From the NCBI GenBank assembly GCA_004362315.1, contig SNWL01000003.1, forward strand, positions 806,001 to 870,000: a stretch of DNA of 64,000 nucleotides, given 5' to 3'. Positions 18,890 through 30,106 of the stretch are shown in pieces. The notes under the pieces are model-generated. The model was not told the origin of the DNA. It made no database searches and saw only the letters and a program-made list of their open reading frames with translations. Position 1 is the stretch's first letter, and each line of letters starts with the position of its first letter. The stretch comes from Mycobacterium sp. BK086. GTDB taxonomy: Bacteria > Actinomycetota > Actinomycetes > Mycobacteriales > Mycobacteriaceae. Both the position numbers and the translations under genes were made by a program.

Positions 18890-20233
18890 ATGGAAAAGAT
18901 GCCCGCACTGCTGTGGTTTCGCCGCGATCTGCGCCTGCACGACCTACCGCCTCTGCTGGAGGCCGCGGCTGACGACGCCGACGTGCTCGCGTGCTTCGTC
19001 CTGGATCCACGGCTGGAGAAATCCTCGGGCCCGCGCCGACTGCAATTCCTCGGTGATTCGCTGCGCGAGCTCAACGATGCGCTCGACGGGCGGCTGCTGA
19101 TCACGCGCGGCCGCCCGGAGAAGCGAATTCCCTTGCTGTGCAAACAGATCGGCGCTTCTTCGGTTCACATCTCGGCCGACTTCAGCCCGTTCGGGGTGCG
19201 GCGCGACGAGGCGGTGGCCGCTGCGTTGGCCGAGACGGGTGCCGAGCTGTGCGCCACGGGTTCGCCGTATCTCGTGTCGCCGGGACGGGTCGCCAAGGAC
19301 GACGGAACCCCCTACAAGGTGTTCACGCCGTATTTCGCCAAGTGGCGCGACGTCGGCTGGCGCAAGCCCGCGGCGTCCGCGACGGCCGCGGTGAGCTGGA
19401 TCGACCCGCCGTCGAAACACCGGGTGGACGCCCCCGACCCCGGTGTCGAGCTGGACCTCCCGGCCGGTGAGAAAGCCGCACTGGACCGCTGGGCCGAGTT
19501 CGTCGATGACGGCCTGGCCGACTACGCCGAGGACCGCAACCGCCCGGACAAGCCGGGCATCAGCCGCATGTCGGCGCACCTGAAATTCGGCACCATCCAT
19601 CCCCGGACGATGGCCGCCGACCTCAACGTCCGGGCCACCGGGGCGAGCGCCTATCTGCGGGAGCTGGCGTTCCGCGATTTCTACGCAGCAGTGCTGCACG
19701 AATGGCCCGACAGCGCGTGGTGGAACTGGAATCGCAGCTTCGACGCCATGGAAGTCGATACCGACAAACACGCCGACGAGCTGTTCGAGGCCTGGAAGCA
19801 GGGCCGCACCGGCTTCCCGATCGTCGACGCCGGGATGCGGCAGCTGCGCGACTCGGGCTTCATGCACAACCGGGTGCGGATGATCGTGGCGTCGTTTCTG
19901 GTCAAGGATCTGCACCTGCCCTGGCAGTGGGGCGCACGCTGGTTCCTCGAGCAGCTGGTGGACGGCGATATGGCCAGCAACCAGCACGGCTGGCAGTGGT
20001 GTGCGGGCTCGGGCACCGACGCGTCGCCCTACTTTCGGGTGTTCAACCCGATCACACAGGGCCAGAAGTTCGATCCCGACGGTGACTACGTGCGGCGCTG
20101 GGTGTCCGAGCTGGCCGAGGTCGACGACGTCCACAAACTGAAAGGTGGCCGGCCCGACGGTTATCCGGAGCCGATCGTCGATCATGGCGCCGAGCGCGCC
20201 GAGGCATTGCGGCGCTACGGCCAGATCGGCTGA
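18890..20233 (+). CDS. phr: deoxyribodipyrimidine photolyase (class I CPD photolyase)
   Basis: The 447-residue flavoprotein repairs UV-induced pyrimidine dimers in light. The N-terminal Rossmann antenna domain begins LLWFRRDLRLHDLP. The C-terminal FAD domain carries LKFGTIHPR, YLRELAFRDFY, GFPIVDAGMRQL, HNRVRMIVASFLVKDL and the closing DGDMASNQHGWQW and PYFRVFNP segments, all typical of class I photolyases. Start is ATG 18890 with GGGGGAG upstream; a second ATG lies three codons in. The tryptophans of the electron-transfer region are retained. The M. tuberculosis genome lacks this gene, consistent with an environmental, light-exposed species. Confidence 0.95.
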   Translation: MEKMPALLWFRRDLRLHDLPPLLEAAADDADVLACFVLDPRLEKSSGPRRLQFLGDSLRELNDALDGRLLITRGRPEKRIPLLCKQIGASSVHISADFSPFGVRRDEAVAAALAETGAELCATGSPYLVSPGRVAKDDGTPYKVFTPYFAKWRDVGWRKPAASATAAVSWIDPPSKHRVDAPDPGVELDLPAGEKAALDRWAEFVDDGLADYAEDRNRPDKPGISRMSAHLKFGTIHPRTMAADLNVRATGASAYLRELAFRDFYAAVLHEWPDSAWWNWNRSFDAMEVDTDKHADELFEAWKQGRTGFPIVDAGMRQLRDSGFMHNRVRMIVASFLVKDLHLPWQWGARWFLEQLVDGDMASNQHGWQWCAGSGTDASPYFRVFNPITQGQKFDPDGDYVRRWVSELAEVDDVHKLKGGRPDGYPEPIVDHGAERAEALRRYGQIG

Positions 20234-20295
20234 GCCCGCGGCAGGCGGGTGTGCCAGAATTACGGCGATTGCCGATCGCAGTGACAGGAGCCGCA

Positions 20296-20550
20296 ATGGT
20301 CAGCACCGAGGTGGAGCGCTACACAGACGTCGACACCGGCGACGTACCCTCGGCCGCCTGGGGCTGGAGCAAGATCACCCCGCGCACCTGGCACGGTGTC
20401 GGCATCTTCGTCACCCTGTTCCTGCTCGCGATGCTGCGCGGCAACCATGTCGGCCACGTCGAGGACTACGTGCTGATCGTGTTCGCCGTCCTGGTGTTCG
20501 GCGCCACCGTCCGTGACTGGTGGGGCCGTCGCCGCGGTTGGATCCGCTAG
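20296..20550 (+). CDS. DUF2631 small membrane protein (Rv2876 type)
   Basis: The 84-residue protein has a polar N-terminus with the sequence WGWSKITPRTWH, then two hydrophobic helices (about 33-47 and 54-68) and a basic C-terminus WWGRRRGWIR. Two spans and this N-terminal motif match the actinobacterial DUF2631 family, whose role is unknown. The ATG at 20296 has GGAG eight bases ahead and is preferred to 20251. It converges on rlmN with three bases between stops, as in the M. tuberculosis order. Confidence 0.8.
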   Translation: MVSTEVERYTDVDTGDVPSAAWGWSKITPRTWHGVGIFVTLFLLAMLRGNHVGHVEDYVLIVFAVLVFGATVRDWWGRRRGWIR

Positions 20551-20553
20551 CCG

Positions 20554-21645
20554 CTAACCGCTGGCGGCGAGCTGACCGCACGCCGCCGCGATCTCACGCC
20601 CGCGGGTATCCCGCACCGTGCACGACACTCCCTGAGCCTTGACCCGGCGGACGAACTCGCGTTCGGCCGGCTTGGGGCTGGCATCCCATTCGCTGCCCGG
20701 CGTCGGGTTCAGTGGAATGAGGTTGACGTGGGCCAGCGGGCCCAGCGCCTTGTGCAGCTTCTTGCCCAGCAGGTCGGCCCGCCAGGGCTGGTCGTTGACG
20801 TCGCGGATCAGTGCGTATTCGATCGACACCCGCCGGCCCGTCGTATCGGCGTAGTACCGGGCCGCATCCAGCACCTCGCTGACCTTCCAGCGGTTGTTCA
20901 CCGGCACCAGGGTGTCGCGCAGTTCGTCATCGGGGGTGTGCAGTGACAGTGCCAGCGTCACACCCAGGTGCTCGTCGGCGAGCTTGCGGATCGCGGGGGC
21001 CAGCCCGACGGTCGACACCGTCACCGAGCGCGCGGAAATACCGAAGCCGTCCGGCGCCGGGGCGGTGATGCGCTGCACGGTGGCCAGCACCCGCGCATAG
21101 TTGGCCAGCGGCTCACCCATGCCCATGAACACCACATTGGACAGCCGCTCACCGAACTCGTCGCGCGAGGTGACCGCGGCCGCGCGCACCTGCTCGAGGA
21201 TCTCGGCCGTGCTCAGGTTGCGAGTCAGCCCGCCCTGGCCGGTCGCGCAGAACGGGCACGCCATGCCGCAGCCGGCCTGCGACGAGATGCACACGGTGTT
21301 GCGGTTCGGATAGCGCATCAACACCGACTCGAAGGTGGTGCCATCGTGGGCGCGCCACAACGTCTTTCGGGTTTCCCCCGCGTCGCATTCGATCTCTTTG
21401 GCCACCGTCAGCAGTGGGGGGAACAGTGCATCGGCGACCGTGTCGCGCACCGCGGCGGGCAGATCGGTCATCTGCTGCGGGTCGGCGAGCAGCCGGCCGT
21501 AGTACTGCTGGGCCAGCTGCTTGGCCCGAAATTTCGGCAGCCCGAGTTCGGCCACCGCGACCGCCCGACCCTCGGCGTCCAGGTCGGCAAGATGGCGCGG
21601 CGGCAAGCCACGCCGCGGCGCCTCGAACACGAGGTCTTGTTTCAT
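20554..21645 (-). CDS. rlmN: 23S rRNA (adenine-2503-C2)-methyltransferase RlmN
   Basis: The 363-residue radical-SAM enzyme methylates A2503 of 23S rRNA and, in relatives, A37 of some tRNAs. The cluster motif is C126-GMA-C130-PF-C133 in [12 protein letters not shown]. The methyl-carrying or resolving cysteine is C342 in [18 protein letters not shown] is the SAM-binding GEPL motif. The ATG at 21645 gives the normal family length. It lies 17 bases downstream of cdsA on the same strand and is the last gene of a pyrH-frr-cdsA-rlmN run. Confidence 0.96.
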   Translation of the reverse strand: MKQDLVFEAPRRGLPPRHLADLDAEGRAVAVAELGLPKFRAKQLAQQYYGRLLADPQQMTDLPAAVRDTVADALFPPLLTVAKEIECDAGETRKTLWRAHDGTTFESVLMRYPNRNTVCISSQAGCGMACPFCATGQGGLTRNLSTAEILEQVRAAAVTSRDEFGERLSNVVFMGMGEPLANYARVLATVQRITAPAPDGFGISARSVTVSTVGLAPAIRKLADEHLGVTLALSLHTPDDELRDTLVPVNNRWKVSEVLDAARYYADTTGRRVSIEYALIRDVNDQPWRADLLGKKLHKALGPLAHVNLIPLNPTPGSEWDASPKPAEREFVRRVKAQGVSCTVRDTRGREIAAACGQLAASG

Positions 21646-21662
21646 TACGTCCAGTATGGCGG

Positions 21663-22559
21663 TCAGGCCAGCAGGGTCAGCACAATCCAACCGGCGACCG
21701 CCGACGGCAGCATCGCGTCGATGCGGTCCATGATCCCGCCGTGACCCGGCAGCAGCGTGCCCATGTCCTTGATGCCCAGATCGCGTTTGACCTGCGATTC
21801 GACCAGATCGCCGAGCACGCCGGTGATCACCAGCATCAGCCCGAGCGGCAGTCCCACCCAGGCGGGCTTGTGCAGCAGGAACGTGACCGACAGCACGGAC
21901 GCGGCGATGCCGAACAGCAGCGAACCGCCGAGGCCTTCCCAGGACTTCTTGGGGCTGATCGCCGGGGCCAGCAGATGCTTACCGAACAGCACGCCGGCGG
22001 TATAGCCGCCGATATCGGCGAACACGACAGTGGCGATCACGGTGAAGACCCGCGCGCCGCCGTTGTCCTGGAAGATCAGCAGCGCGGTGAAACTCGCGAA
22101 CAACGGCACCCAGGTGGCGAGCAGTACCGAGGCGGCGATATCGCGCAGATAGTTCACCGGCGCTTCGCGCAGCCCCTGGCCGAGCAGGCGCCACACCATG
22201 GCGACGACGATCGTTCCGCCGTAGGCACCCAGCGTCCCGGCCACGCCCCACGGCCAGGCCAGCCAGATCATCGCCTGCCCGCCCACCAGCAGCGGCACGA
22301 CGGGCATCACATAGCCGTGCTCGCGCAGCCTGCGGATCACCTCGTGAGTGGCGATCGCCATGGCGATGGACAGCAGCGGGAACCACCACTTCGGCGCGAA
22401 CAGCAGGCTGCCGATCGCCATCGCGCCCAGCGCGGCGCCGACGGCAATCGCGGCAGGCAGATCACGACCGGCGCGCGAGGTCTTCTTGTTCTCCGGCGCC
22501 GGTGTACCGGGGGCGTCGGATTCGGTGTCTGCCACGGGCAATCGTTGCTGAGCGGTCAT
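21663..22559 (-). CDS. cdsA: phosphatidate cytidylyltransferase (CDP-diglyceride synthase)
   Basis: The 298-residue integral membrane enzyme makes CDP-diacylglycerol from phosphatidate and CTP for phospholipid synthesis. About eight hydrophobic spans follow a 30-residue polar N-terminus. The CDS signature near the C-terminus is complete: [13 protein letters not shown], then [12 protein letters not shown], with the metal-binding aspartates. Its ATG shares one base with the frr stop (TGATG), so translation of the two is probably coupled. Confidence 0.95.
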   Translation of the reverse strand: MTAQQRLPVADTESDAPGTPAPENKKTSRAGRDLPAAIAVGAALGAMAIGSLLFAPKWWFPLLSIAMAIATHEVIRRLREHGYVMPVVPLLVGGQAMIWLAWPWGVAGTLGAYGGTIVVAMVWRLLGQGLREAPVNYLRDIAASVLLATWVPLFASFTALLIFQDNGGARVFTVIATVVFADIGGYTAGVLFGKHLLAPAISPKKSWEGLGGSLLFGIAASVLSVTFLLHKPAWVGLPLGLMLVITGVLGDLVESQVKRDLGIKDMGTLLPGHGGIMDRIDAMLPSAVAGWIVLTLLA

Positions 22560-23116
22560 CAGACCTCCAGCAGCTCGCCTTCTTTGTGCTTGACCAATTC
22601 GTCGATCTGTCCGACGTAGGTCGCGGTGGCCTTGTCCAAGTCCTTCTCCGCGCGACCGACCTCGTCTTCGCCGGCCTCGCCGTCCTTGCGGATGCGGTGC
22701 AGTTCCTCCATCGCACGACGACGCACGTTGCGCACCGACACCTTGGCGTCCTCACCCTTGGACTTGGCCTGCTTGACCAGATCCCGGCGACGCTCCTCGG
22801 TCAGCTGCGGGATCGACACCCGGATGATGTTGCCGTCGTTGGAGGGGTTGAGACCCAGGTCCGAATTGCGGATCGAGTCCTCGATCGCCCGCAGCTGCGA
22901 CGCCTCGTAGGGCTTGATGACGACCATGCGCGCCTCGGGCACGTTGATGCTCGACAGCTGCGTGATCGGAGTCGGTGTGCCGTAGTAGTCGACGACGACG
23001 CGCGCGAACATGCCGGGATTGGCCCGTCCGGTCCGGATGGACGACAAGTCGTCGCGGGCGACCGAGACGGCTTTCTCCATCTTCTCTTCGGCATCGAAGA
23101 GAGCCTCTTCAATCAT
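22559..23116 (-). CDS. frr: ribosome recycling factor
   Basis: The 185-residue protein splits post-termination ribosomes together with EF-G. The family signatures are [10 protein letters not shown] near residue 30, [14 protein letters not shown], and the helical C-terminal [26 protein letters not shown]. The ATG at 23116 gives the standard length, whereas the open frame reaches 15 codons further upstream into the pyrH spacer. It follows pyrH by 16 bases and overlaps cdsA by one base. Confidence 0.97.
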   Translation of the reverse strand: MIEEALFDAEEKMEKAVSVARDDLSSIRTGRANPGMFARVVVDYYGTPTPITQLSSINVPEARMVVIKPYEASQLRAIEDSIRNSDLGLNPSNDGNIIRVSIPQLTEERRRDLVKQAKSKGEDAKVSVRNVRRRAMEELHRIRKDGEAGEDEVGRAEKDLDKATATYVGQIDELVKHKEGELLEV

Positions 23117-23132
23117 GTGACGTGGGTCCTCC

Positions 23133-23855
23133 TCAGCTGACCAGAGTTCCGATCTTCTCACCTGCGACCGCCCGAGCGATATTCCCGTCGGTCAGCAGGT
23201 TGAAGACCAGGATCGGCATCCCGTTGTCCATGCACAAACTGAACGCCGTCGCGTCGGCCACCTGAAGGCCGCGATCGATGACCTCTCGGTGGCTGATTTC
23301 GGTGAGCATCTCGGCGTTCGGGTCCTGGCGCGGGTCCGCGGTGAAGACACCGTCGACCGCCTTGGCCATCAGGACGATGTCGGCGCGGATCTCCAGCGCC
23401 CGCTGCGCGGCAGTGGTGTCGGTGGAGAAGTAGGGCAGTCCCATGCCGGCACCGAAGATCACCACGCGCCCCTTCTCCAGGTGGCGCACCGCACGCAACG
23501 GGATGTAGGGCTCAGCGACCTGACCCATGGTGATCGCGGTCTGCACGCGGGTGACGATGCCTTCCTTCTCCAGGAAGTCTTGCAGCGCAAGGCTGTTCAT
23601 CACGGTGCCGAGCATGCCCATGTAGTCCGAGCGGGTGCGTTCCATCCCGCGGTGCTGCAGCTGGGCCCCGCGGAAGAAGTTTCCGCCGCCGATGACCACG
23701 GCGACCTGAACGCCGCTACGCACCACTTCGGCGATCTGGCGGGCCACCTGGGCGACGACGTCGGGATCGAGCCCGACCGATCCGCCGCCGAACATCTCCC
23801 CGCCGAGCTTGAGTACGACCCTGTTGAAGTGCGGCCGCAGCTCCGTCTCCCCCAT
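23133..23855 (-). CDS. pyrH: uridylate kinase
   Basis: The 240-residue amino-acid-kinase-fold enzyme phosphorylates UMP to UDP for pyrimidine nucleotide and cell-wall sugar-nucleotide synthesis. Key segments are [52 protein letters not shown] and [11 protein letters not shown]. The ATG at 23855 has GGAGG just upstream and yields the usual length. It begins the pyrH-frr-cdsA-rlmN run; the UMP kinase and recycling factor pairing is common in bacteria. Confidence 0.97.
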   Translation of the reverse strand: MGETELRPHFNRVVLKLGGEMFGGGSVGLDPDVVAQVARQIAEVVRSGVQVAVVIGGGNFFRGAQLQHRGMERTRSDYMGMLGTVMNSLALQDFLEKEGIVTRVQTAITMGQVAEPYIPLRAVRHLEKGRVVIFGAGMGLPYFSTDTTAAQRALEIRADIVLMAKAVDGVFTADPRQDPNAEMLTEISHREVIDRGLQVADATAFSLCMDNGMPILVFNLLTDGNIARAVAGEKIGTLVS

Positions 23856-23979
23856 CAGACTCCTCCGAGATAGTCTCCGCTCCTGGCACGAGAGTGCCAT
23901 CCCGGCGACTCTCGGGACGGCACTTCCATCCTGCCTTATCGGAGAACCTGGTGATTTCCCGGGTTATGCCTGGTGCGGG

Positions 23980-24333
23980 TCACCAAATCACGGCGATGCC
24001 CGCCGCCGCCAGCGACAGGACACCGACCGAGACGAAGACCGGACGCGGAACCGGAGCACCGGTGCGGCGCTGCCGGGCATTGCCCATCCCGAGCAGGCCA
24101 CCGATCACCACGAGAATGGCCAACTTCACCCCGATCTTGGGGTAGTTCAAGACAATTCCCGCCGGCCACGGCGCCGCCAGCGCGATTCCGGTGAGCAAGG
24201 AGACGAGGAGTCCGTAGTCCATCAACCGGGTAGTGCGAAATCGCCGGGCCGCCGCCTCGGCCGTCCACGCACCGAAGGTGACGGCGAACCCGACGATATG
24301 CACCAGCACAACTACATGACGTAGTAGTTCCAT
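23980..24333 (-). CDS. four-span membrane protein of unknown function
   Basis: The 117-residue protein is mostly hydrophobic, with four likely membrane helices (about 5-23, 40-58, 68-86 and 97-116) joined by short basic loops such as AARRFRTTR and GNARQRRTG. The first span carries a histidine pair (RHVVVLVHIVGF), as seen in some small haem- or copper-related membrane proteins, but no firm motif is present. The start at 24333 is chosen over 24387 because the first helix then follows directly. It lies 124 bases upstream of pyrH on the same strand. Confidence 0.65.
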   Translation of the reverse strand: MELLRHVVVLVHIVGFAVTFGAWTAEAAARRFRTTRLMDYGLLVSLLTGIALAAPWPAGIVLNYPKIGVKLAILVVIGGLLGMGNARQRRTGAPVPRPVFVSVGVLSLAAAGIAVIW

Positions 24334-24359
24334 GCCGGTCACACTACGACACGCCGGGG

Positions 24360-25503
<1,144 letters not shown>

Positions 25504-25571
25504 GGAATGTTCCCTTACTGAGTTCAGTTGGCTATACCCAGAAGGAATTCTTCCGCGCGTAAGGAAACCCG

Positions 25572-26492
25572 ATGGCAGACAACGAGTTGTTTCTGGTCAC
25601 CGGCGCCACCGGCAACACCGGCGCCCCCACCGTCAAGATTTTGCGCGATGCCGGGCGGCGTGTGCGCGCACTGGTCCACACCGCAGACGAACGCGCCGAC
25701 GAACTGGCCACCCTCGGCGCCGAGGTGGTGGTGGCCGACCTGCTCGACCTGCACTCCACGAGTTCGGCCCTGGCCGGAGTGAGTGCGGCCTACTTCTGCT
25801 TTCCGATCGCGCCCGGTGCACTACTGACCGCCACCACCATCTTCGCGCAGGCCGCCAGCGAAGCCGGGGTCAAAGCGGTGGTCAACATGTCTCAGATCTC
25901 GGCCCGCCGGGAAGCCAAAAGCCATGCCGCCCAACAGCACTGGCTGGCCGAACGGCTCCTGGACCGGTCGGCTTTCATCACCACACACCTGCGCCCCACC
26001 TTCTTCGCCGAATGGCTGCGCTGGACGTGGCTGCGCAACGAGGACGGTGGCGTCTTGCAGCTGCCGTTCGGGGACGGCCGCCACGCCCCCATCGCCGGGT
26101 CCGATCAGGCCAAGGTCATCGCCGCGATCCTGCAGAACCCGGCGCCACACGATCGGCAGATCTACCCGCTCTTCGGAGCGCAGGAACTCAATCACCACGG
26201 GATCGCCGCGCAGATCGCAGGAGAGTTGGGCATTCCGGTGCGCTACGAGTCGCTCGACATCCCTACCTTCGACGCGGCGATGGCCGCCAACGGGCGGGCC
26301 GACTTCTTCATCCAGCATCTGAGCAACGTCGCCCAGGACTACCGCGACGGCATCTTCGCCGGCGAGAACAATCTCGTCGAGGTCATCGGTGGGAGCAAAC
26401 CGCTGTCGGTACCCGAATACGTCCGGGCCAACCGCGCCGCGTTCGATCACGATGGACCGTTCTCACTGCGCAAAGAACTGCCCCAACGGTAA
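25572..26492 (+). CDS. NmrA-family NAD(P)-binding protein
   Basis: The 306-residue protein is an atypical short-chain dehydrogenase of the NmrA/HSCARG kind. The nucleotide motif GATGNTGAPTVKIL is at residues 11-24, VVVADLLD follows, and NMSQISARREAKSHAAQQHWLAE is in the place of the SDR active-site helix without a YxxxK pair. THLRPTFFAEW is the family's typical mid-segment. Members act as NADPH sensors or quinone reductases. It lies 68 bases after the MarR gene on the same strand and ends before a strong bidirectional hairpin. A role in xenobiotic or quinone response with the methyltransferase is a guess from position. Confidence 0.85.
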   Translation: MADNELFLVTGATGNTGAPTVKILRDAGRRVRALVHTADERADELATLGAEVVVADLLDLHSTSSALAGVSAAYFCFPIAPGALLTATTIFAQAASEAGVKAVVNMSQISARREAKSHAAQQHWLAERLLDRSAFITTHLRPTFFAEWLRWTWLRNEDGGVLQLPFGDGRHAPIAGSDQAKVIAAILQNPAPHDRQIYPLFGAQELNHHGIAAQIAGELGIPVRYESLDIPTFDAAMAANGRADFFIQHLSNVAQDYRDGIFAGENNLVEVIGGSKPLSVPEYVRANRAAFDHDGPFSLRKELPQR

Positions 26493-26507
26493 AGGACCCG
26501 AAAGCCA

Positions 26508-26545
26508 AGCAGCGGCGAGAATTCCGCAGAATTCTCGCCGCTGCT
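26508..26545. terminator. bidirectional hairpin between convergent genes
   Basis: A perfect 17-base inverted repeat (26508-26524 and 26529-26545) with a four-base loop CGCA lies between the NmrA-type gene and the amine oxidase gene, 16 and 9 bases from their stops. There is no T run, so it would work as a stem-only mycobacterial terminator for both strands. Part of it (26510-26541) is a near-copy of the 3' end of the MarR gene. Confidence 0.8.
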
Positions 26546-26553
26546 CGCGTCCG

Positions 26554-28533
26554 CTAGTGGTGGGAGTGACAGGCCTTCGGCGGTGACGGCGGCAGGTCCA
26601 ATGCCGGGTTACCGTCGAAAAATCCGATCGGCTTGAGGTGGAATCCCACGTACGCACACGGCATCACCGGCCAGTCCTCCGGACGGACGATGTGGTGAGC
26701 ACCGAGGGTGTACCACAACACCACATCGGTGTCGTCCAACGGAGCATCATCGGCGATGAATTCCGGCAGGCCCTGAGCATCCGGCGACTGGTACATGTAG
26801 TCACCGGCGGCGAACTTCTCCCCCGGCTCGTACTTCGTCACCCATAGGTTGTGCTGGACGAACTTCGCCCGGTCGTAGATGTAGGACCCTTCCTGCACCA
26901 TCACCGGAACGATCTCGCGCGGCACCAGCTTGTAGGCCACCGGGCTTCCGAGTTCGTTCTTCTTGGACGGGTTGGTCACCTTCCAGTACCGGCCGGTGTT
27001 CCAGTTCCAATCCCTGGCACCTTCGGCTTCCGAGGCCACCAGCGTGTCCCTGGTGATCCAGGCGTTCTTGTGTGGATTCAGCTCCGGGTCAGGCTCAGGA
27101 ATCGAATCCACCTCGTACACACTGTTTTTCGCACCATCGACGCTCATGTCGAGACGGAAGTTGAAGAAATGCTGATGATTCGGACCGTAGATGCCCGGCG
27201 CGACCAGCTTGCCCCATCGGGGCGACTCCCCTTCCGCGACAGCACCCGTGGTGAGCACGCCGGAGAGCTTGACCTCCACCTCGATGGACGCATCGTTGTA
27301 GAAGTACCAGAAGAAGCCGTACTCGTAGTTGCCCACCGTGCAGATCATCGAGATCACCAGCCGGCGCGAGCGCCGCACCTCGACCTCTCCGGTGCGGAAA
27401 TCGGTGTGCTTCCAGGAGATTCCGTAGTCCTCCTCGTGCATGCAGATCGCGTTCGGAATCGTCACGGCGTTGCCGTCCGACTCGTTGACCGTGCCGTCGA
27501 AGTAGAAGATCTCACCGAGGCAGTCACAGCCCAGAGTCAGCGGGTTGGCCGAGAATCCCATGCCCACTTCGCCCATGTCGAACACGTTCTTGTTCCAGTG
27601 CGTCGGCGAGGTGTCGCCGTACGGCACCACCATCTCCGAGAGTGAACCGCGGTACAGAATCGGCCGGGTCTCGCCGCGGTCGGTGTAGGTCACCTCATGG
27701 ATGGTGAGGCCCTCGCGCGGATTGAAACCCACCCGCAGAGACCACTTCTGCCACTGGACTTTCCAGCCGTCGACGGTGAAGCTCGGGCCTTCGGGCTGGG
27801 TGATGTCGATGGTCTTGACGTCGTCGCGGAACCGGGTGAACGCGGGCCGGTTGTCCTCGCTGAACATGAACTCCGCCGAGTAGTTGCCCGCCTTCGGCGG
27901 CAGCGGCACCACCCCGTGATCCTCGACCTCCAGCACTTTCATCGAGTCCAGGTCGAAGGTGACGATCACCCCTTCGACCGGACGCGCATAGCCGTGCTCG
28001 GAGGCCGCCGCCCGCATGAACGTCAGCGGCCGGCAGATCAGCGGTGAGTTCTCGTAATGATCCTGCGCGCCGTAATAGCCGGCCGGCCACGGGTCGATCA
28101 TGGCCAGGTCGAAATCGGTGATGCCACGTTTGAGCATCGCGTCCTGCCACCGCGGGTCGGCGCGGACCACCTCCTCCACCCCAGTCATGTGCTCGACCAG
28201 ATAGGACGGGAATCGGCCCGGGATAGCCGTCCACGACTCCACCACCCGGGCGCCGATATCGACGACCGACTCGTAGATCAGCTTGGCCGCCGCGTCGTAC
28301 ATGGTGATGAAAGCCCGGCGCGGCACGTCGGACATCGACTGATAAGTCAGCTGCTCGTTCTTGTCCGGCTCCGCGAGCTGGATCATCACGAACTTCAGTG
28401 TCGGAGTGGCATATTCCGATTCCTTCACGACGGCCGCAGCCGCCTCGATCTCGGCGCCGCTCAGTGGGTCGAGAGGGTAACAGGAACGGTCATCGGTCAT
28501 CCCCGTGCTCAGCACGGTGCTGTCCATGGTCAT
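26554..28533 (-). CDS. primary (copper/TPQ) amine oxidase
   Basis: The 659-residue enzyme oxidises primary amines to aldehyde, ammonia and hydrogen peroxide. The tyrosine that becomes topaquinone is Y403 in TVGNYEYGF. The catalytic base is D319 in NVFDMGEVG. Copper ligands are H453 and H455 in HQHFFNF plus a histidine near 614 in AHHIVRPEDWPVMP. The N2/N3 domains precede the large catalytic beta-sandwich. Length is normal for bacterial CuAOs. There is no signal peptide, so it should act in the cytoplasm. The C-terminal CHSHH tail is an unusual potential metal-binding end. It is the last gene of a five-gene run, six bases after the APC permease. Confidence 0.96.
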   Translation of the reverse strand: MTMDSTVLSTGMTDDRSCYPLDPLSGAEIEAAAAVVKESEYATPTLKFVMIQLAEPDKNEQLTYQSMSDVPRRAFITMYDAAAKLIYESVVDIGARVVESWTAIPGRFPSYLVEHMTGVEEVVRADPRWQDAMLKRGITDFDLAMIDPWPAGYYGAQDHYENSPLICRPLTFMRAAASEHGYARPVEGVIVTFDLDSMKVLEVEDHGVVPLPPKAGNYSAEFMFSEDNRPAFTRFRDDVKTIDITQPEGPSFTVDGWKVQWQKWSLRVGFNPREGLTIHEVTYTDRGETRPILYRGSLSEMVVPYGDTSPTHWNKNVFDMGEVGMGFSANPLTLGCDCLGEIFYFDGTVNESDGNAVTIPNAICMHEEDYGISWKHTDFRTGEVEVRRSRRLVISMICTVGNYEYGFFWYFYNDASIEVEVKLSGVLTTGAVAEGESPRWGKLVAPGIYGPNHQHFFNFRLDMSVDGAKNSVYEVDSIPEPDPELNPHKNAWITRDTLVASEAEGARDWNWNTGRYWKVTNPSKKNELGSPVAYKLVPREIVPVMVQEGSYIYDRAKFVQHNLWVTKYEPGEKFAAGDYMYQSPDAQGLPEFIADDAPLDDTDVVLWYTLGAHHIVRPEDWPVMPCAYVGFHLKPIGFFDGNPALDLPPSPPKACHSHH

Positions 28534-28539
28534 ATCGAG

Positions 28540-30060
28540 CTAAACCGCCTCAGGGCTAGGTGTTTCGGACTTCTTGAGATCCAGCACGGCCAGGTGGGCC
28601 AGTGCGTCTTCCTGCGTCATCTTGTGTGCGGAACGCCGGCCGAAGATGTAGACGACCACACCGAGGGCGAACATGCCCGCCGCGATGCTGCCCGTCCACG
28701 TCATCCAGGTGCTGTCCGGCACGTCGGCAATCCAGGACTTGGCGAACGAGTAGTAGATGCCGCCGAGGGTGCCCACCGAGCCGATGACGATCGTGATCCA
28801 CACGCCGACCATCCCGCCGGGGATGCGCCAGAACTTCTCAGCCGCATAGCGATCGGCGTACTTCTTACGCGCGATGATGACCGGGACCAGGAAGAAGAAC
28901 CCCGAGATCAGCCACGCGATGGACAGGCCGCCCTGCAGGAACACCGTCACGTTGGCCATGCTGCTCTGGGAGTACAGGCCCACCAGGATCAGCGAGGACA
29001 ACACACCCTGGATGAGCACCGCGGTCACCGGGTTACGGGTGCGCGGGTTGAGGTGGGTGAAGATCCGCGGCAGGTGGCGTTCCAGGCCGGAGACGAAGAT
29101 CAGCCGCGAGTAGGTGACCTGGTAGCTCATCAACGCCACGAACACGATCAGGGCGAGCACGACCGCGGCCACTTCCATGACACCCGCGGGCGCGGCGGTA
29201 CCGAGCATGCCGATGACGCCGGTGACCGGGTTGATCTCGTCGGCGGGCAACACCATCACGGTGCCCAGGGTGGTGAGCAGGTAGATGAGGATCAACGCGA
29301 TCGAGCCCCAGACCACCATCTTCGGCCCGCTCTTGCGCACCGACAAGAACTCCGCACCCATGTTGTACGGGGTCTCGACGCCGACCAGGTAGAGCAGCAC
29401 GGTGCCGTAAAGGAAACCGGCGCCGGCGAAGTCGGGCACCAGCGCAGCGTGCGCGGTGAATTCCTGCGCCGACCCGTTGCGGATCGCGTAGATGACGCCC
29501 GAGACGAAGATGACCGCGGTCAGCACCCAGTACACGACGAAGACTGCGTTCATGATCTTCTGGTTCGCCGCGAGTTTGGCCAGCGCCAAACCGATGACAG
29601 CCCACAGGATCACGACCTGCAGAATGATCGTCAGCGTCAGACCGAGTTCGGCGTGGAAGGCCAGCAGCAGGAACTGCAGGATGATCGCCGGCGACGACGC
29701 GGAGTTCAGCACCACCGGGATCCACGACAGATAGCCGCCGATGAATCCCCATGTCTCGCCCATGGTCCGGGTGGCCCAGATGTACACACCGCCTTCACCG
29801 GGCCACAGGTTGCCCAGTTCGGCGACGGCCATGCCCGCGGGGATCAGGAAGGTGAGGATGCCGAGGATCCACATCGGGATCGCGGTCCAGCCACCGGCCG
29901 CCATGATCGACGAGCCGGTGATCCAGCAGATGATGAAGACGTAGGTGGCCGTCAGGCCGAAGGTCGTCATCACCTTCGGCAGCACCTGCTCGGGGACGAG
30001 CTCTGTGGTCAGAAGCTTGTCACGCTGAGCCGACGCTGGCGCCTCGAGTTCTTGCGTCAT
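28540..30060 (-). CDS. APC-superfamily amino acid/amine permease
   Basis: The 506-residue membrane protein has about twelve to fourteen hydrophobic helices. It begins in the APC fold with ATYVFIICWITGSSIMAAGG and ELGNLWPGEGGVYIWATR, the latter being the conserved helix 2 and loop region of glutamate/amine permeases. VGVETPYNMGAEFLSVRK is the conserved mid-protein loop. The cytoplasmic C-terminus is polar. Substrate is not certain, but its position six bases ahead of the amine oxidase gene makes an amine the best guess. It lies 46 bases after the ABC ATPase gene. Confidence 0.92.
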   Translation of the reverse strand: MTQELEAPASAQRDKLLTTELVPEQVLPKVMTTFGLTATYVFIICWITGSSIMAAGGWTAIPMWILGILTFLIPAGMAVAELGNLWPGEGGVYIWATRTMGETWGFIGGYLSWIPVVLNSASSPAIILQFLLLAFHAELGLTLTIILQVVILWAVIGLALAKLAANQKIMNAVFVVYWVLTAVIFVSGVIYAIRNGSAQEFTAHAALVPDFAGAGFLYGTVLLYLVGVETPYNMGAEFLSVRKSGPKMVVWGSIALILIYLLTTLGTVMVLPADEINPVTGVIGMLGTAAPAGVMEVAAVVLALIVFVALMSYQVTYSRLIFVSGLERHLPRIFTHLNPRTRNPVTAVLIQGVLSSLILVGLYSQSSMANVTVFLQGGLSIAWLISGFFFLVPVIIARKKYADRYAAEKFWRIPGGMVGVWITIVIGSVGTLGGIYYSFAKSWIADVPDSTWMTWTGSIAAGMFALGVVVYIFGRRSAHKMTQEDALAHLAVLDLKKSETPSPEAV

Positions 30061-30106
30061 ACGTGTTTTCTCCGAATCCCGATTGGGGCAGTTGGATTCC
30101 CCTGGG